A DNA stretch of 64,000 nucleotides. It comes from Promerops cafer. Taxonomy: Eukaryota > Chordata > Aves > Passeriformes > Nectariniidae. The stretch is taken from NCBI GenBank assembly GCA_013398275.1, contig VZSE01010764.1:62001-126000 (forward strand), written 5' to 3'. This document shows positions 27,801-35,084 of the stretch, in pieces. The position numbers were made by a program, and so were the translations under genes. The number at the start of each line of letters is the position of its first letter. Within the stretch, counting starts at the first letter, position 1. The notes under the pieces are model-generated. The model did no database searches and was not told where the DNA came from. It saw nothing but the letters and a program-made list of their open reading frames with translations.

Positions 27801-30800
27801 TGGTAATGCAACATCTTGTGATCTGTAAAATTACAGAGACAGCTGTAGCAGAATGTGTAGATAATCAGTATTCCAACTTAATTTCATTAAAAGCAGCAAT
27901 TTGTTGCCAGTGAGATAGGAACCTACTGGAAACTGGCCAAAATATAGGATACTGCACCAAAAATTAGCAGAAAACAGATCCAATAGACGAAGGCTATTTC
28001 ATGCAAGGAGATTTGGAGGACTAATAATTTTTTTTTAAATCTCTGGAAATTACGTATTGTTGAAACAAGCAATTTCTAAAAATAGTGTGGTCTCCTCCAC
28101 ACTGTTTTGACCAGGTGAGGAGTTCGTACACAAGCCAGTTTCATAAACTTTTGCATGAGAATTGGTCATCCTAACCCTTTCTCTTCTGAGGTCCCACCAA
28201 GATGGAAAGATGGAAAAACTTACATCAAGAATTGCCTCCAAAGAAATACAAATGGACTGCACTGGGAAGCAGATGCTGCACCCTTAACCACTTTAGAGAG
28301 GAAAGATATGTTTTGCAAAATTCTTCCCAAAGCATGAGAACAAATCACAAACTCGAGCAGTTGCTTTATCCATCTGAAAACACAAGACATCCAATTTTTC
28401 CCTGTAAAGTATGCAAAAGAGCAAAGCCCAAATGCAACTATTTTAGCATTTGATCACTCTCTATTGCTTTTTTGGCCCACATCTTTAAAACAATGTGTTA
28501 CATTCACACAAAAAAACCTCTGAAAAGATAAATATGATGTGACTAAAAATAGCAGAATGCTTTGAGAAAGTCCTGTAAACAAACAAATAGCCTCTGTAAA
28601 TAGAACACTTTCTCTGACAGCTAAGAGGCTGAATAACCAGGCTACTGCTGCCAGAACACCTGTGATGCCAGGCTGCCACAGCAGACTCTTATTATCATTA
28701 TTACAATTATGTCTGAGGAACTTGCAACACGAGTTCTTCATGAAGATTTGGAAGCACACTTTTGAAATCAAGGGATGGGAATGAAGAAGACATGAAGGAG
28801 AAAATATCAAATAGAAAAAAAATCTATTTTGTCTGCACAATTTACCCAAGAGCACCAGCAGCCACTGTAAGAATAAAGAGTACAGTAGAGCCATTGGGTT
28901 TCTTGACGAAGTCTAGCACTTTGCAGGACTGAAGCCCATGATTATAAACAACAGTTAATTAACTCAAGCTCCTTAGACCCAGAAGAGCAATTACAATAAT
29001 GCCTGTTTATGTCTCACATGCAAAGAGCAGAGGTAATACTTGGCTAAAGCAACTCACTAGGCATCAGAAATACAGTAAGAGAGGGGAAACATAGCAGGTT
29101 CTGAGGCTCCAGCTATCTTTAATAGCAATATCATCAAAAAACACCTTAAGCTTCAAGTTTTAAGACCCAGTCCAGCTCACTTCTCCCAGAAATCAAGTAT
29201 TTACCTCTAAACTCATTTGTAAGACTTTGCCAAAGTACATTTTCTTTACTAAAAGGGAATGGCTTCAATAAAAGACACCCAAACCAGAAGCACTCCTCAG
29301 TGTCTGCAAATAAACTGCAGAGAGGTATTTTAAGATACCTTTGTTTTGCCCACCCACCTACTACTGTTCTGATGTCCCACAGCTAAATGCCCATTAATAA
29401 AACTAGTTATGAAGTTTAAAGCTATTTAAAACAGCAACACAAAAAGGCCTGGTAGTCCTAAGAAACTAAAAATAGCATGCCCTTCTCCACAAAAAGAGTG
29501 ACAGCAATGTGTAAACCGATCACGAGGAGAACCTCACGCAGCGAAAATCAAGACGTAGTGCATCAAAATTGCACTGTGTCAAGTCATTTGCAAATACTAA
29601 TGGAAGAGATTATAGCAAATTATTAACTATTTCTGCAAGATTTGTGAATAAAGAGTGAACATGAACAGTTTGTGGCAAAGGAAATTCAAGTCATCTGTAT
29701 CTAACAGACTAAAGGCACGTTATCCTATCCTGCCATAAAAATACGTTTCTCACTGAAGGTCTGTAACTATGTTTTATACACCTGTTCTTACATTTTTTTG
29801 GAGGAATTATGACATTTTACAGGACTGAGGCATGTGGCTGCAAGTTACAGTAAATTAAGCCAGCCTCCTTATGCATAAAACAACAACAAAACCATTCCTT
29901 TAACAAACTTCTTAAAAGCCCTTACAGGAAAAAAAGATGGATTAGTGGCTGGACAGAACACCTCATTCAGTACCAGGTATTTAAGTAGAAAAGTGTATTT
30001 TATATACACAATGTCCTACAATGCATGTCTGCATATACCTTTCCTTTTCTGCTATGCTCTTCCAAATTTTTCATCTGAAAGCCCTTTCATGAATAATTTG
30101 AATGAATTGTTTGAAGCTTGTAACCCAAAGTAGATTCATTCTAACAATAAGAAGGTTTTCAGCCCACACAGAGGAAAATTCCAGAGACTGCGTATCAATG
30201 AGTCAAGCTACTTTTTCTGGCTGCTTTTGTTCAGACTCGTTTCATCCTGAATTCTGCAAGACAACTTATTTCACATTCAGTAGTCTCTTTGCTGAAATGT
30301 CTTCCATTTTTGAGTGCCCTACAACATAGTCAAGCACAAGTCCCACCAGCAGAGATATCATGTTGTCTCCTGTGAATCAAGATCACTTGGAGGCACTGAA
30401 AAACAAATGTGCATCACTTAGAGACTATCGCAACCCTCCCTGAAACAAAACAATATACACGTCCCTCCCCCACAAAACCCATCAGCTTTACCCATGCAAG
30501 CACTAAACAGAGTTTAGAAATTCTACTTCAATTATTATTTCTTTGAAAGGACACAGTAAGCAATGTCCTATCCTTATTTATTTTGTGTAACTGTTGGCCA
30601 GCAATATCTACTGCTAGTGTAACACCAGAATTACTACACAAACTGAAAGCCAAGGGGGTCTCCTGCAAAAGGCAGCTTTGGCATTTAATGCATTTTCTGG
30701 GGTTTATAGTTTCTACTGTACCCTTTTTAAAGGATCCACCTAGACTTCCCATTTCTCTCAAAACTATCAAGTAGTAATCCTGTAATATCAACAGATCTGT

Positions 30801-33049
30801 GGAGAACAGACACTTAAAATATCTTCAGCAAATATATAGAAGAAACCTGGGAAACTACCAAGAAATATCTAAAGAGCAAGAAGAATTACACACAAGGTAG
30901 AACCTGGTCTCTATTCTACTTCCAAAGACTCCAGCTGTGAACTCCAGTATTCCCCACTGAGGGAACAGAGTTGGTTTCTGGTAAGCTAAGGTATAAGCAG
31001 AAACAGGCAAAGATCTCTAAAGCTTCCATGACAGTTTAATATAGACATATTTCAAAATGTGACACACTTTTTCAGGAGAAGGCAGTGTGGCACCACAACA
31101 CTGGAAAGTGCTCCTGCGGTTACCTAGGGATTAGGGTTTCTTGATTTGGTTGGATTAGTTTGGGGTTTGGTTTTTTAAAGATTGTTCAGTTCAGGAAATT
31201 TTAAAGATAACTTTCCAAGTATTAAAGAAATTAAAATAGTGTTGCAAATTCCCTGCAGAGGAAAGGCTAAATTAATGCAATCAGTGACACCGAGTCTGAC
31301 AAGTAAAGCTACCGCATGAATAGTTACTCATGGACCAGTGCTTCACTTCCTCTCCTCAGAGCTGTCTGTAACTGCTGGGCCAAAGGAAAGGTATTAATTA
31401 GCAAAAGCACATCACAGATTCAGTATTACCTTCATTACAGCTCCCTCTGACACCCTCCCCCTTAAGGCACAGCAGGACTGGATGCTGAATGGGTCTTGTC
31501 TAGCACATAGAGGTAGGACAGACCCGCTCCTGAAACGCCTCCCAGGCACAGCCTCTGCAATTCACAGTCACTCTTGCCCTCAAAGACTTGAGTTACAAAA
31601 CTTGTGGTTTGGTTAAGTATGGAATAAATCTCACACTCATCCGGGAAAGGTGAAGAGATGACCCAATGACCAAGCACATCACTGGAGCGAGGCAGCGCGC
31701 TCCCACCTCAGCTGAAAATGCTTAAACTGGGGACGGCGGATTTCAAACGGGGAGAGGAGGCAGGAGCCCGCACCGAGAGCGGCCCGGGGGCAGGGGAGCT
31801 GCGCTTGCTGGGCTCTGTGTCCGTGCCCGGCACCGCACCGACAGGACTGCAGCCAGCTCGGGCATCTCCGTGAACCTTCCCAGGTACCGTCTCCGGACCG
31901 CTCTCAGTGCGGGCTCCTCGCTCCTCTCGCCTTCTGAAACCAGCCGTCCCCAATTTTAGCACTTGCATCATGCAATACTTCACAGCTAGAGGACACAAAC
32001 GAAAACGCGTCCCGAGAGGCGAAAAGGGCACATAGAAACACCCACGGCGGACACACGGCAGGGCTGCCCCGCTCTGCGCTCGGGCGGGAAGGAAAGGCAG
32101 GAAGGGGAGAGGGAGGACGAGAGCGATGGGCACCAGCCCGCTTAAGGCCGGAGGAGAGAGAAACCCTCAGCAAGCCGAGAAGACNNNNNNNNNNNNNNNN
32201 NNNNNNNNNNNNNNNNNNNNNNNNNNNNNNNNNNNNNNNNNNNNNNNNNNNNNNNNNNNNNNNNNNNNNNNNNNNNNNNNNNNNNNNNNNNNNNNNNNNN
32301 NNNNNNNNNNNNNNNNNNNNNNNNNNNNNNNNNNNNNNNNNNNNNNNNNNNNNNNNNNNNNNNNNNNNNNNNNNNNNNNNNNNNNNNNNNNNNNNNNNNN
32401 NNNNNNNCGCCGCCAGCGCCGCCCCCCGCGCCTGCGCCGCCGCCCGCGCCCGGGCCGCCATGTCGGGTCAGAGCCCTCTCGCGGGTGCGGCGTGAGGGGA
32501 GCCCGGTGCGGGGCTGTGTCTGTGGCGGAGAGCCGCGCTCGGGGCTGGCTGGTGAACTCGGCACTGCCGACTCAATATGGTTGGGAAAGAGCTCGGACAT
32601 CCTCAGGTCCAGCCTACCACCCAGGACGACCAGACAACGTCCAGTCTTTTCTAAAACATCTCTAGGGATGGTGACTCCACCACCTGCCTGGGTAGCCCTT
32701 TCCAAACTGGATTCCCGTTCCCCAAATTATGAACGCTGTGCTCAGCACGAATCCCAACCAGACACTAGATACTGTGAAGAAAATAACCCCAGCTAAAGTC
32801 AACACGTTCCACTCAATATTCCACACCACTGACATNGAGAGAGAACCCCTCAGAAAGCCGAGAAGACACCGGGACACACGGCAGGAGCGCGGCCCCGTGC
32901 GAGGAGCGCTCGCCGGCAGCAGGAGGCGGCGGAGGGGCGCGGCGCGGAGACATCCCCCCGTCCCCAGCACGGGGACCGGCAGCCGGTCGCCCTGCCCGCA
33001 CTCACCCGGTGCCGCCGTCGATCACGCAGGGCGGCAGGCAGCTCGCCAT
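6710..33049 (-). CDS. ACTR3B: ACTR3B, actin-related protein 3B (Arp3-beta); 12 coding exons, complete
   Basis: Actin-related protein 3 is the actin-like subunit that, with ARP2, forms the first two subunits of a new filament branch in the seven-subunit Arp2/3 complex at the cell cortex. Exon lengths of 44, 56, 125, 111, 96, 108, 144, 174, 93, 126, 84 and 96 nt total 1257 nt: 418 codons plus stop, the length I recall for human ARP3B. Visible actin-fold elements are the first phosphate loop near D11-G15, the second loop DSGDGVTH at residues 169-176, and the adenosine-site motif GGSTMF at 323-328. The protein ends FGVMS. Paralogue-specific residues (KRVVDARLRLSEEL, RIKPKPVEVQ, PEFFQ, YEEYGPS) indicate ACTR3B rather than ACTR3, which has KRTVDARLKL, PIDVQ, PEFYQ and YEEIGPS. 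The start is supported by an in-frame upstream TAG at 33076-33074. Exon 1 sits in an assembly patch, so its position is unreliable. Confidence 0.96.
6806..7402 (-). other. ACTR3B: ACTR3B intron 11
   Basis: A 597-bp AT-rich intron with donor gtaag and acceptor tatag on the gene strand. I see no other feature in it. Confidence 0.9.
7403..7486 (-). CDS. ACTR3B: ACTR3B exon 11 (residues 360-387)
   Basis: 84 nt, phase 0, acceptor ccttag|CCC and donor ACA|gtaag. It encodes PKPVEVQVITHHMQRYAVW.. ending in GGSMLAST. The tract HHMQRYAVWFGGSMLAS is nearly invariant in ARP3 proteins. Confidence 0.97.
7487..7880 (-). other. ACTR3B: ACTR3B intron 10
   Basis: A 394-bp intron. It is read through by an open frame continuing from exon 10, but the donor gtaagtgag ends the exon. 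Nothing else is recognisable. Confidence 0.9.
7881..8006 (-). CDS. ACTR3B: ACTR3B exon 10 (residues 318-359)
   Basis: 126 nt, phase 0, acceptor tgcacag|AAT and donor AAA|gtaagt. It encodes NVVLSGGSTMFRDFGRR.. and KRVVDARLRLSEELSGG. It contains the nucleotide-binding glycines of the GGS motif (residues 323-324). VV at 'KRVVDAR' and 'LRL' are diagnostic for ACTR3B. Confidence 0.97.
10707..10765 (-). mobile_element. CR1 LINE 3' tail
   Basis: 'atcacagaatccttacgg' followed by 'tggaaaagacctctgagatc' matches the reverse complement of the CR1 3' end, of the type 'gatcatctagaggtcc..attctatgattc'. Only the last 60 or so bases are recognisable. It is in minus orientation, the same as the host gene. Confidence 0.7.
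15308..15378. repeat. Imperfect tandem repeat, 42-bp period
   Basis: The block starting 'actgataaacctcagagaga' at 15308 recurs at 15350 and continues through 'aagtatgag'. A further partial copy of 'gataaacctca' lies between the two, so units of about 30 and 42 bp are nested. It is intronic. No function is suggested. Confidence 0.8.
16669..16761 (-). CDS. ACTR3B: ACTR3B exon 9 (residues 287-317)
   Basis: 93 nt, phase 0, acceptor ttttag|TTT and donor AAG|gtatgg. It encodes FANPDFMESISDVVDEV.. and CPIDVRRPLYK. 'FMESISDVV' matches ARP3B, whereas ARP3 has 'FTQPISEVV'. Confidence 0.97.
16762..19208 (-). other. ACTR3B: ACTR3B intron 8
   Basis: 2.45 kb of AT-rich intron with no recognisable repeat or gene. 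The plus-strand open frame that starts in it at 18879 and runs over exon 8 is antisense coincidence. Confidence 0.85.
19209..19382 (-). CDS. ACTR3B: ACTR3B exon 8 (residues 229-286)
   Basis: 174 nt, the longest coding exon, phase 0, acceptor caacag|GAG and donor GAG|gtaaga. It encodes EKYCYICPDIVKEFAKYD.. through WIKQYTGINAIN and GYERFLGPEIFFHPE. The exon and its donor-side flank are noticeably more GC-rich than the other exons. Residues such as D-G-D-S-R before KWIK differ slightly from the human form I recall (D-V-D-P-R). Confidence 0.97.
19383..19999 (-). other. ACTR3B: ACTR3B intron 7
   Basis: A 617-bp AT-rich intron. It has a small 'agaaaagaaaatc' direct repeat near 19440-19470 and nothing else. 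Confidence 0.88.
20000..20143 (-). CDS. ACTR3B: ACTR3B exon 7 (residues 181-228)
   Basis: 144 nt, phase 0, acceptor acatag|GCA and donor AAG|gtacac. It encodes AEGYVIGSCIKHIPIAGRD.. through PPEQSLETAKAIK. 'TYFIQQLLREREVG' fits ARP3B; ARP3 has TYFTQQLLRDREVG. Confidence 0.97.
20144..21402 (-). other. ACTR3B: ACTR3B intron 6
   Basis: A 1.26-kb AT-rich intron with normal splice boundaries. No recognisable element. Confidence 0.88.
21403..21510 (-). CDS. ACTR3B: ACTR3B exon 6 (residues 145-180)
   Basis: 108 nt, phase 0, acceptor ctgtag|GCA and donor GTG|gtaagt. It encodes AVLALAASWTSRQVGERTL.. and the second phosphate-binding loop DSGDGVTH (residues 169-176). This loop contains the acidic residue D172 that faces the nucleotide-bound metal in ARP3. 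Confidence 0.97.
21511..21664 (-). other. ACTR3B: ACTR3B intron 5 (short)
   Basis: A 154-bp intron, the smallest in the gene, with intact donor and acceptor. Confidence 0.92.
21665..21760 (-). CDS. ACTR3B: ACTR3B exon 5 (residues 113-144)
   Basis: 96 nt, phase 0, acceptor ttgcag|ACA and donor CAG|gtgaac. It encodes TEPPLNTPENREYLAEIMF.. to PGLYIAVQ, the conserved actin-fold helix-strand region following the 'NTPENRE' motif. Confidence 0.97.
21761..22124 (-). other. ACTR3B: ACTR3B intron 4
   Basis: A 364-bp AT-rich intron. Nothing notable. Confidence 0.9.
22125..22235 (-). CDS. ACTR3B: ACTR3B exon 4 (residues 76-112)
   Basis: 111 nt, phase 0, acceptor ttgcag|TGG and donor ATG|gtgagt. It encodes WPIRHGIVEDWDLMERFM.. 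to AEPEDHYFLM. 'WPIRHGIVEDWDLME' is the actin-family subdomain 1 signature. Confidence 0.97.
22236..23169 (-). other. ACTR3B: ACTR3B intron 3
   Basis: A 934-bp AT-rich intron. No recognisable element. Confidence 0.88.
23170..23294 (-). CDS. ACTR3B: ACTR3B exon 3 (residues 34-75)
   Basis: 125 nt. It completes the cysteine codon split with exon 2, then encodes IAIRESAKVGDQAQRRVM.. to DEAIDKPTYATK. Acceptor ttaag|GTATC, donor AAG|gtgagc. The aspartate in DEAIDKP fits ARP3B (ARP3: DEAIEKP). Confidence 0.97.
23295..25097 (-). other. ACTR3B: ACTR3B intron 2
   Basis: 1.8 kb of AT-rich intron. It holds the left copy of an exact 181-bp duplication (23956-24136), whose other copy is in intron 1. The rest is non-coding background. 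Confidence 0.88.
23956..24136. repeat. 181-bp exact direct repeat, copy 1
   Basis: Starts 'ataacatatagcagaaaatg' and ends 'ccccactatccc'. Every base I compared matches 25324-25504, at an offset of 1368. It lies in intron 2 of ACTR3B. It is not a repeat family I recognise. Confidence 0.93.
25098..25153 (-). CDS. ACTR3B: ACTR3B exon 2 (residues 15-34)
   Basis: 56 nt. It completes glycine 15, encodes YTKLGYAGNTEPQFIIPS and the first base of cysteine 34. Donor T|gtgagta, acceptor cccctag|G. Its polypyrimidine tract on the gene strand is a run of 18 or more T with an ambiguous base (N at 25179). Confidence 0.96.
25324..25504. repeat. 181-bp exact direct repeat, copy 2
   Basis: Identical to 23956-24136. 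It begins 145 bases after the N at 25179 and ends 7 bases before a perfect hairpin. Perfect identity suggests either a very recent duplication or an assembly join with redundant sequence. Confidence 0.93.
25512..25538. repeat. Perfect 11-bp hairpin with 5-nt loop
   Basis: Arms gcaggcttgct and agcaagcctgc are exact reverse complements around the loop 'atcaa'. It sits directly beyond the end of the 181-bp duplicate. 'ctatcaaagca' also occurs as a direct repeat here (25504-25514 and 25521-25531). Confidence 0.9.
31690..32184. promoter_or_regulatory. ACTR3B: GC-rich CpG-island flank of the ACTR3B promoter
   Basis: GC content and CpG frequency rise sharply from about 31.7 kb up to the N gap, as expected for the first-intron side of a broad CpG-island promoter. 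The open frames here (for example 31708-32133, minus) are by-products of GC richness. Confidence 0.65.
32185..32407. other. Assembly gap (223 N)
   Basis: An unbroken run of N within the GC-rich island. The 31 bases before it (32154-32184) recur with two substitutions at 32837-32867, at the start of the patch that carries ACTR3B exon 1. The missing sequence therefore very likely is exon 1 and its surroundings. Confidence 0.98.
32408..32600 (-). promoter_or_regulatory. ACTR3B: ACTR3B proximal promoter candidate with NRF1 and YY1 sites
   Basis: Extremely GC-rich sequence on the upstream side of the gap. It includes GCGCCTGCGC at 32428-32437, a full match to the NRF1 palindromic core type GCGCAGGCGC. 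On the gene strand 'ACATGGCGGCC' around 32454-32464 resembles a YY1 site, a class typically found close downstream of transcription starts. The start site itself cannot be fixed because of the gap. Confidence 0.5.
32590..32712 (-). mobile_element. CR1 LINE 3'-UTR fragment
   Basis: 'ctagggatggtgactccacc' and 'acctgcctgggtagccc' match the reverse complement of the bird CR1 block 'gggcagcccagggaggtgg..agtcaccatccct'. Only this part of the element is clear, and the limits are approximate. Most of it is repeated at 33108-33210 by the assembly duplication. Confidence 0.7.
32610..32835. repeat. 226-bp exact duplication, copy 1 (assembly-related)
   Basis: Starts 'cagcctaccacccaggacga' and ends 'ccacaccactgacat', immediately before a single N at 32836. 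It is identical to 33108-33333 at an offset of 498. Confidence 0.95.
33006..33049 (-). CDS. ACTR3B: ACTR3B exon 1 (residues 1-14 and part of 15)
   Basis: 44 nt from ATG to donor GG|gtgag. It encodes MASCLPPCVIDGGT, matching the ARP3B amino end including D11 of the first phosphate loop. Position 12 is glycine where human ARP3 and ARP3B, as I recall them, have cysteine. The context is CCGCAGCATGG. An in-frame TAG at 33076-33074 lies upstream, so no longer start is possible on this sequence. Only the patch contains this exon. Confidence 0.93.
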
Positions 33050-33073
33050 GCTGCGGGGCCGGCAGTGCGGGCC

Positions 33074-33085
33074 CTACGCCACCAT
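33074..33085 (-). promoter_or_regulatory. ACTR3B: Four-codon upstream open frame in the ACTR3B leader
   Basis: ATG GTG GCG TAG on the gene strand ends 24 bases before the main ATG and is in frame with it. The context CCCGGATGG has a G at +4 and a C at -3. It would matter only if transcription starts upstream of it, which the sequence does not show. Confidence 0.4.
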
Positions 33086-33107
33086 CCGGGCGGCCGCCGG
33101 CTCCCCN

Positions 33108-33333
33108 CAGCCTACCACCCAGGACGACCAGACAACGTCCAGTCTTTTCTAAAACATCTCTAGGGATGGTGACTCCACCACCTGCCTGGGTAGCCCTTTC
33201 CAAACTGGATTCCCGTTCCCCAAATTATGAACGCTGTGCTCAGCACGAATCCCAACCAGACACTAGATACTGTGAAGAAAATAACCCCAGCTAAAGTCAA
33301 CACGTTCCACTCAATATTCCACACCACTGACAT
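33108..33333. repeat. 226-bp exact duplication, copy 2
   Basis: Identical to 32610-32835. It follows the N at 33107 and continues into ordinary upstream sequence. It is the likely genuine continuation if the patch is removed. Confidence 0.95.
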
Positions 33334-33439
33334 CATGCTCAGGTCCTGCTTGTGAGAACACTTCCTCACCCATGTCAACCAGGGCCCCTGGTAGATAGCC
33401 TGATATGATGGATTTCATCAGCTTAAAATCTTCTTAAGT

Positions 33440-33690
33440 TAGATATTAAAATATTTAAGTTGGATATTAGGCAGAGGTTCTTCACCCAGTGAGTGGTTGG
33501 GAGCTGGAACAGGGTCCTCAGGAAAGTGGTCACAGCGCCAGCCTGACAGAGCTCAGGAAACGTTTGCAAAGTGCTCTCAGGCACATGGTGTGGCTCTCGG
33601 GGATGTCCTGTCCAGGTCCAGGAGCTGGACTTGATGATTCATGTGCGTCCTTTCCAACTCAGGATATTCTGTGATTCTTCCAAGCTACAT
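33440..33690 (+). mobile_element. CR1 LINE 3' end
   Basis: It contains 'gatattaggcagaggttctt', 'gctggaacagggtcctcagg', 'ctctcaggcacatggtgtgg', 'caggagctggacttgatgat' and 'tttccaactcaggatattct' in consensus order, then the end 'gtgattctt'. This is a 5'-truncated avian CR1 copy in plus orientation, about 0.4 kb upstream of ACTR3B exon 1 as assembled. Confidence 0.9.
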
Positions 33691-33699
33691 ATGATGGCA

Positions 33700-34950
33700 A
33701 AGGCTACAATGCATGTTGCAGGGGGAATAAAAGGTTCACCATCCCCCAGCAAAAGCTGCAGATGCTGCTGCCCCTCAGAGCAAGGCCTGCCTCAGTTCAC
33801 GTCTCAGTGAAGGTGGGGTTTGCCCCCAGAAAAAACACCAACGTAGAACCAATCACTTGTGAAAACACAAAATGCTGTTTCTTTGGGTGCAGGTGGCTGT
33901 GCTACAGCCCACAGATCCTCCAGGTCAGACCAGAATACCATGTACTGGTACACTTGAGCACTTCAAACAAAAAAAAAAAATAGGTTTCAACAAACATCAC
34001 CTGCAAAGTTGTTGACATCTAATTTGCATACGGGATAATGATGTGTGACTCAGCCCTGGTCACACTGCGAGTGTGTGCGATGCCAGAAATAGCTCCTCCA
34101 GATGCCTTGGCCTGAGCATGAACTACAGAGCAAGCGTGTTTCCCATGAGGGGGCAGTTTCCTATCCCCCGCTCCCAGCTCCACGTTACTTTACCAGCAGC
34201 TTGTGCTGACTGAAGGCCTGTGGAAGAAAATTAATGAGATGCATCCTCTGGTCCTCATACCCAGTGTTGGTGTGATGGCTATAGACTGTGCATATGTCCT
34301 GGGGGGGTTGTTCTGCCGTTTGCCACAAACTGAGCACACTCGCTCAACATATTTGTTCGCTCTGTTCCCCTTGGAGATTTTGGAAGATACAGAGCATGAT
34401 GGAAGGGAGCCCAATTTGTTTGTTGGATGGGCTCCCTTATCGGTGGGTTGAAACAGCGAATGTTCAGACTCTAATAAGTACCTCCAGAGCTGGGGATTGG
34501 AGCGTGATGGAAATTGTCTGCCCCCCCTCGTCTGGCCAGTGAAATCAAACAGCACATGGAAGGCGCTGCTTTAGCATCCAACAGATAAAAGAAAGAATAT
34601 GCTTTGACTTTCCTGGCCAAAATTTCCCCTCTCCCATGCTGTTGCACAATATGCTGCACTGGGCTCAGAGAGTATCTGCTCGTATGCTATATGGGCACAT
34701 CACCATAAACTTTCTTATAATTCTCAACTTTCATTTCATTTTATTTTTTTAAGAAGCTGCTAGCTGTTACAGCTGAAGAGAGAGAACGCCTCATCTGGAA
34801 ACGGGTATTGCAATAGCTCACGTGCAGCTTACAGGCTCTCTGTAGACAGTCAATTTGCAAACAGCTGCAGAGGTTTGAAACATTTGTGCCCTGCTGTTCT
34901 CTTTTCAAGCTGTTTATAGAGTCCCTTGGGCATTGATTACTACCCGGGTA
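33700..34950. other. Intergenic DNA upstream of ACTR3B
   Basis: Mixed-composition non-coding DNA with an A-run near 33970. Overlapping open frames at 34190-34555 lie on both strands and have no recognisable domain. A 10-bp palindrome 'tacccgggta' sits at 34941-34950 beside the inverted repeat. Confidence 0.65.
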
Positions 34951-34961
34951 GCTCTCCCAGC

Positions 34962-35079
34962 TGTTTGAGTGCTCCCTAACCCACTTCAAGCAGAATCAGC
35001 TGAGTTCAAACAATTTAAATAGGAGCCATAGACGAACTGTGTTGATTGTGCCTGAAGTGGGTTAGGGAGCACTCAAACA
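34962..35079. repeat. 118-bp inverted repeat with 46-bp arms
   Basis: The outer 27 bases of the left arm (34962-34988, 'tgtttgagtgctccctaacc' and on) are exactly complementary to 35053-35079. The next 19 bases (34989-35007) pair with 35034-35052 at 14 of 19 positions, plus one G-U, without any gap. The loop is 26 nt. Pairing extends a few bases further out (34958 and 35084) with one bulge. No flanking target-site duplication is evident. It could be a miRNA-like or other hairpin transcript, a small foldback or MITE-type element, or a template-switch product. Confidence 0.9.
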
Positions 35080-35084
35080 AGTTG

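Larger units (their letters stand above)
25154..33005 (-). other. ACTR3B: ACTR3B intron 1 (as assembled, 7.85 kb)
   Basis: A long AT-rich first intron that becomes GC-rich beyond about 31.7 kb. It holds copy 2 of the 181-bp repeat, a perfect 11-bp hairpin at 25512-25538 and, near its 5' end, the N gap and duplicated flanks. True length is uncertain because exon 1 appears to belong inside the gap at 32185-32407. Open frames at 25679-26182 and 28454-28894 show no family resemblance. Confidence 0.8.
32837..33106. other. ACTR3B: 270-bp inserted assembly patch carrying ACTR3B exon 1
   Basis: This segment is bounded by single Ns at 32836 and 33107. Its first 31 bases repeat the left edge of the 223-N gap (29 of 31 match), and the sequence after its right N repeats the sequence before its left N. 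It looks like a gap-filling contig placed beside the gap rather than in it. Its non-overlapping 239 bp is close to the gap size. Confidence 0.85.

Noticed and set aside
32408..32461. Minus-strand ATG frame reading MAARARAAAQARG into the N gap
   Set aside because: The ATG is part of a YY1-like site in low-complexity GC-rich sequence, and the frame runs into unknown bases; it cannot be supported as a coding start.
32461..32496. Plus-strand short frame starting GCCGCCATGTCGG
   Set aside because: It ends after about eleven codons and has no downstream exon; more likely promoter sequence of ACTR3B.
6710..33049. Assignment to ACTR3 rather than ACTR3B
   Set aside because: Several paralogue-specific residues across exons 3, 7, 9, 10, 11 and 12 match ACTR3B, and the neighbour XRCC2 is also the neighbour of human ACTR3B.
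32610..33333. A genuine tandem duplication of the ACTR3B promoter
   Set aside because: Copies are identical, bounded by Ns, and the segment between them overlaps the edge of the nearby N gap; an assembly artefact is the simpler explanation.
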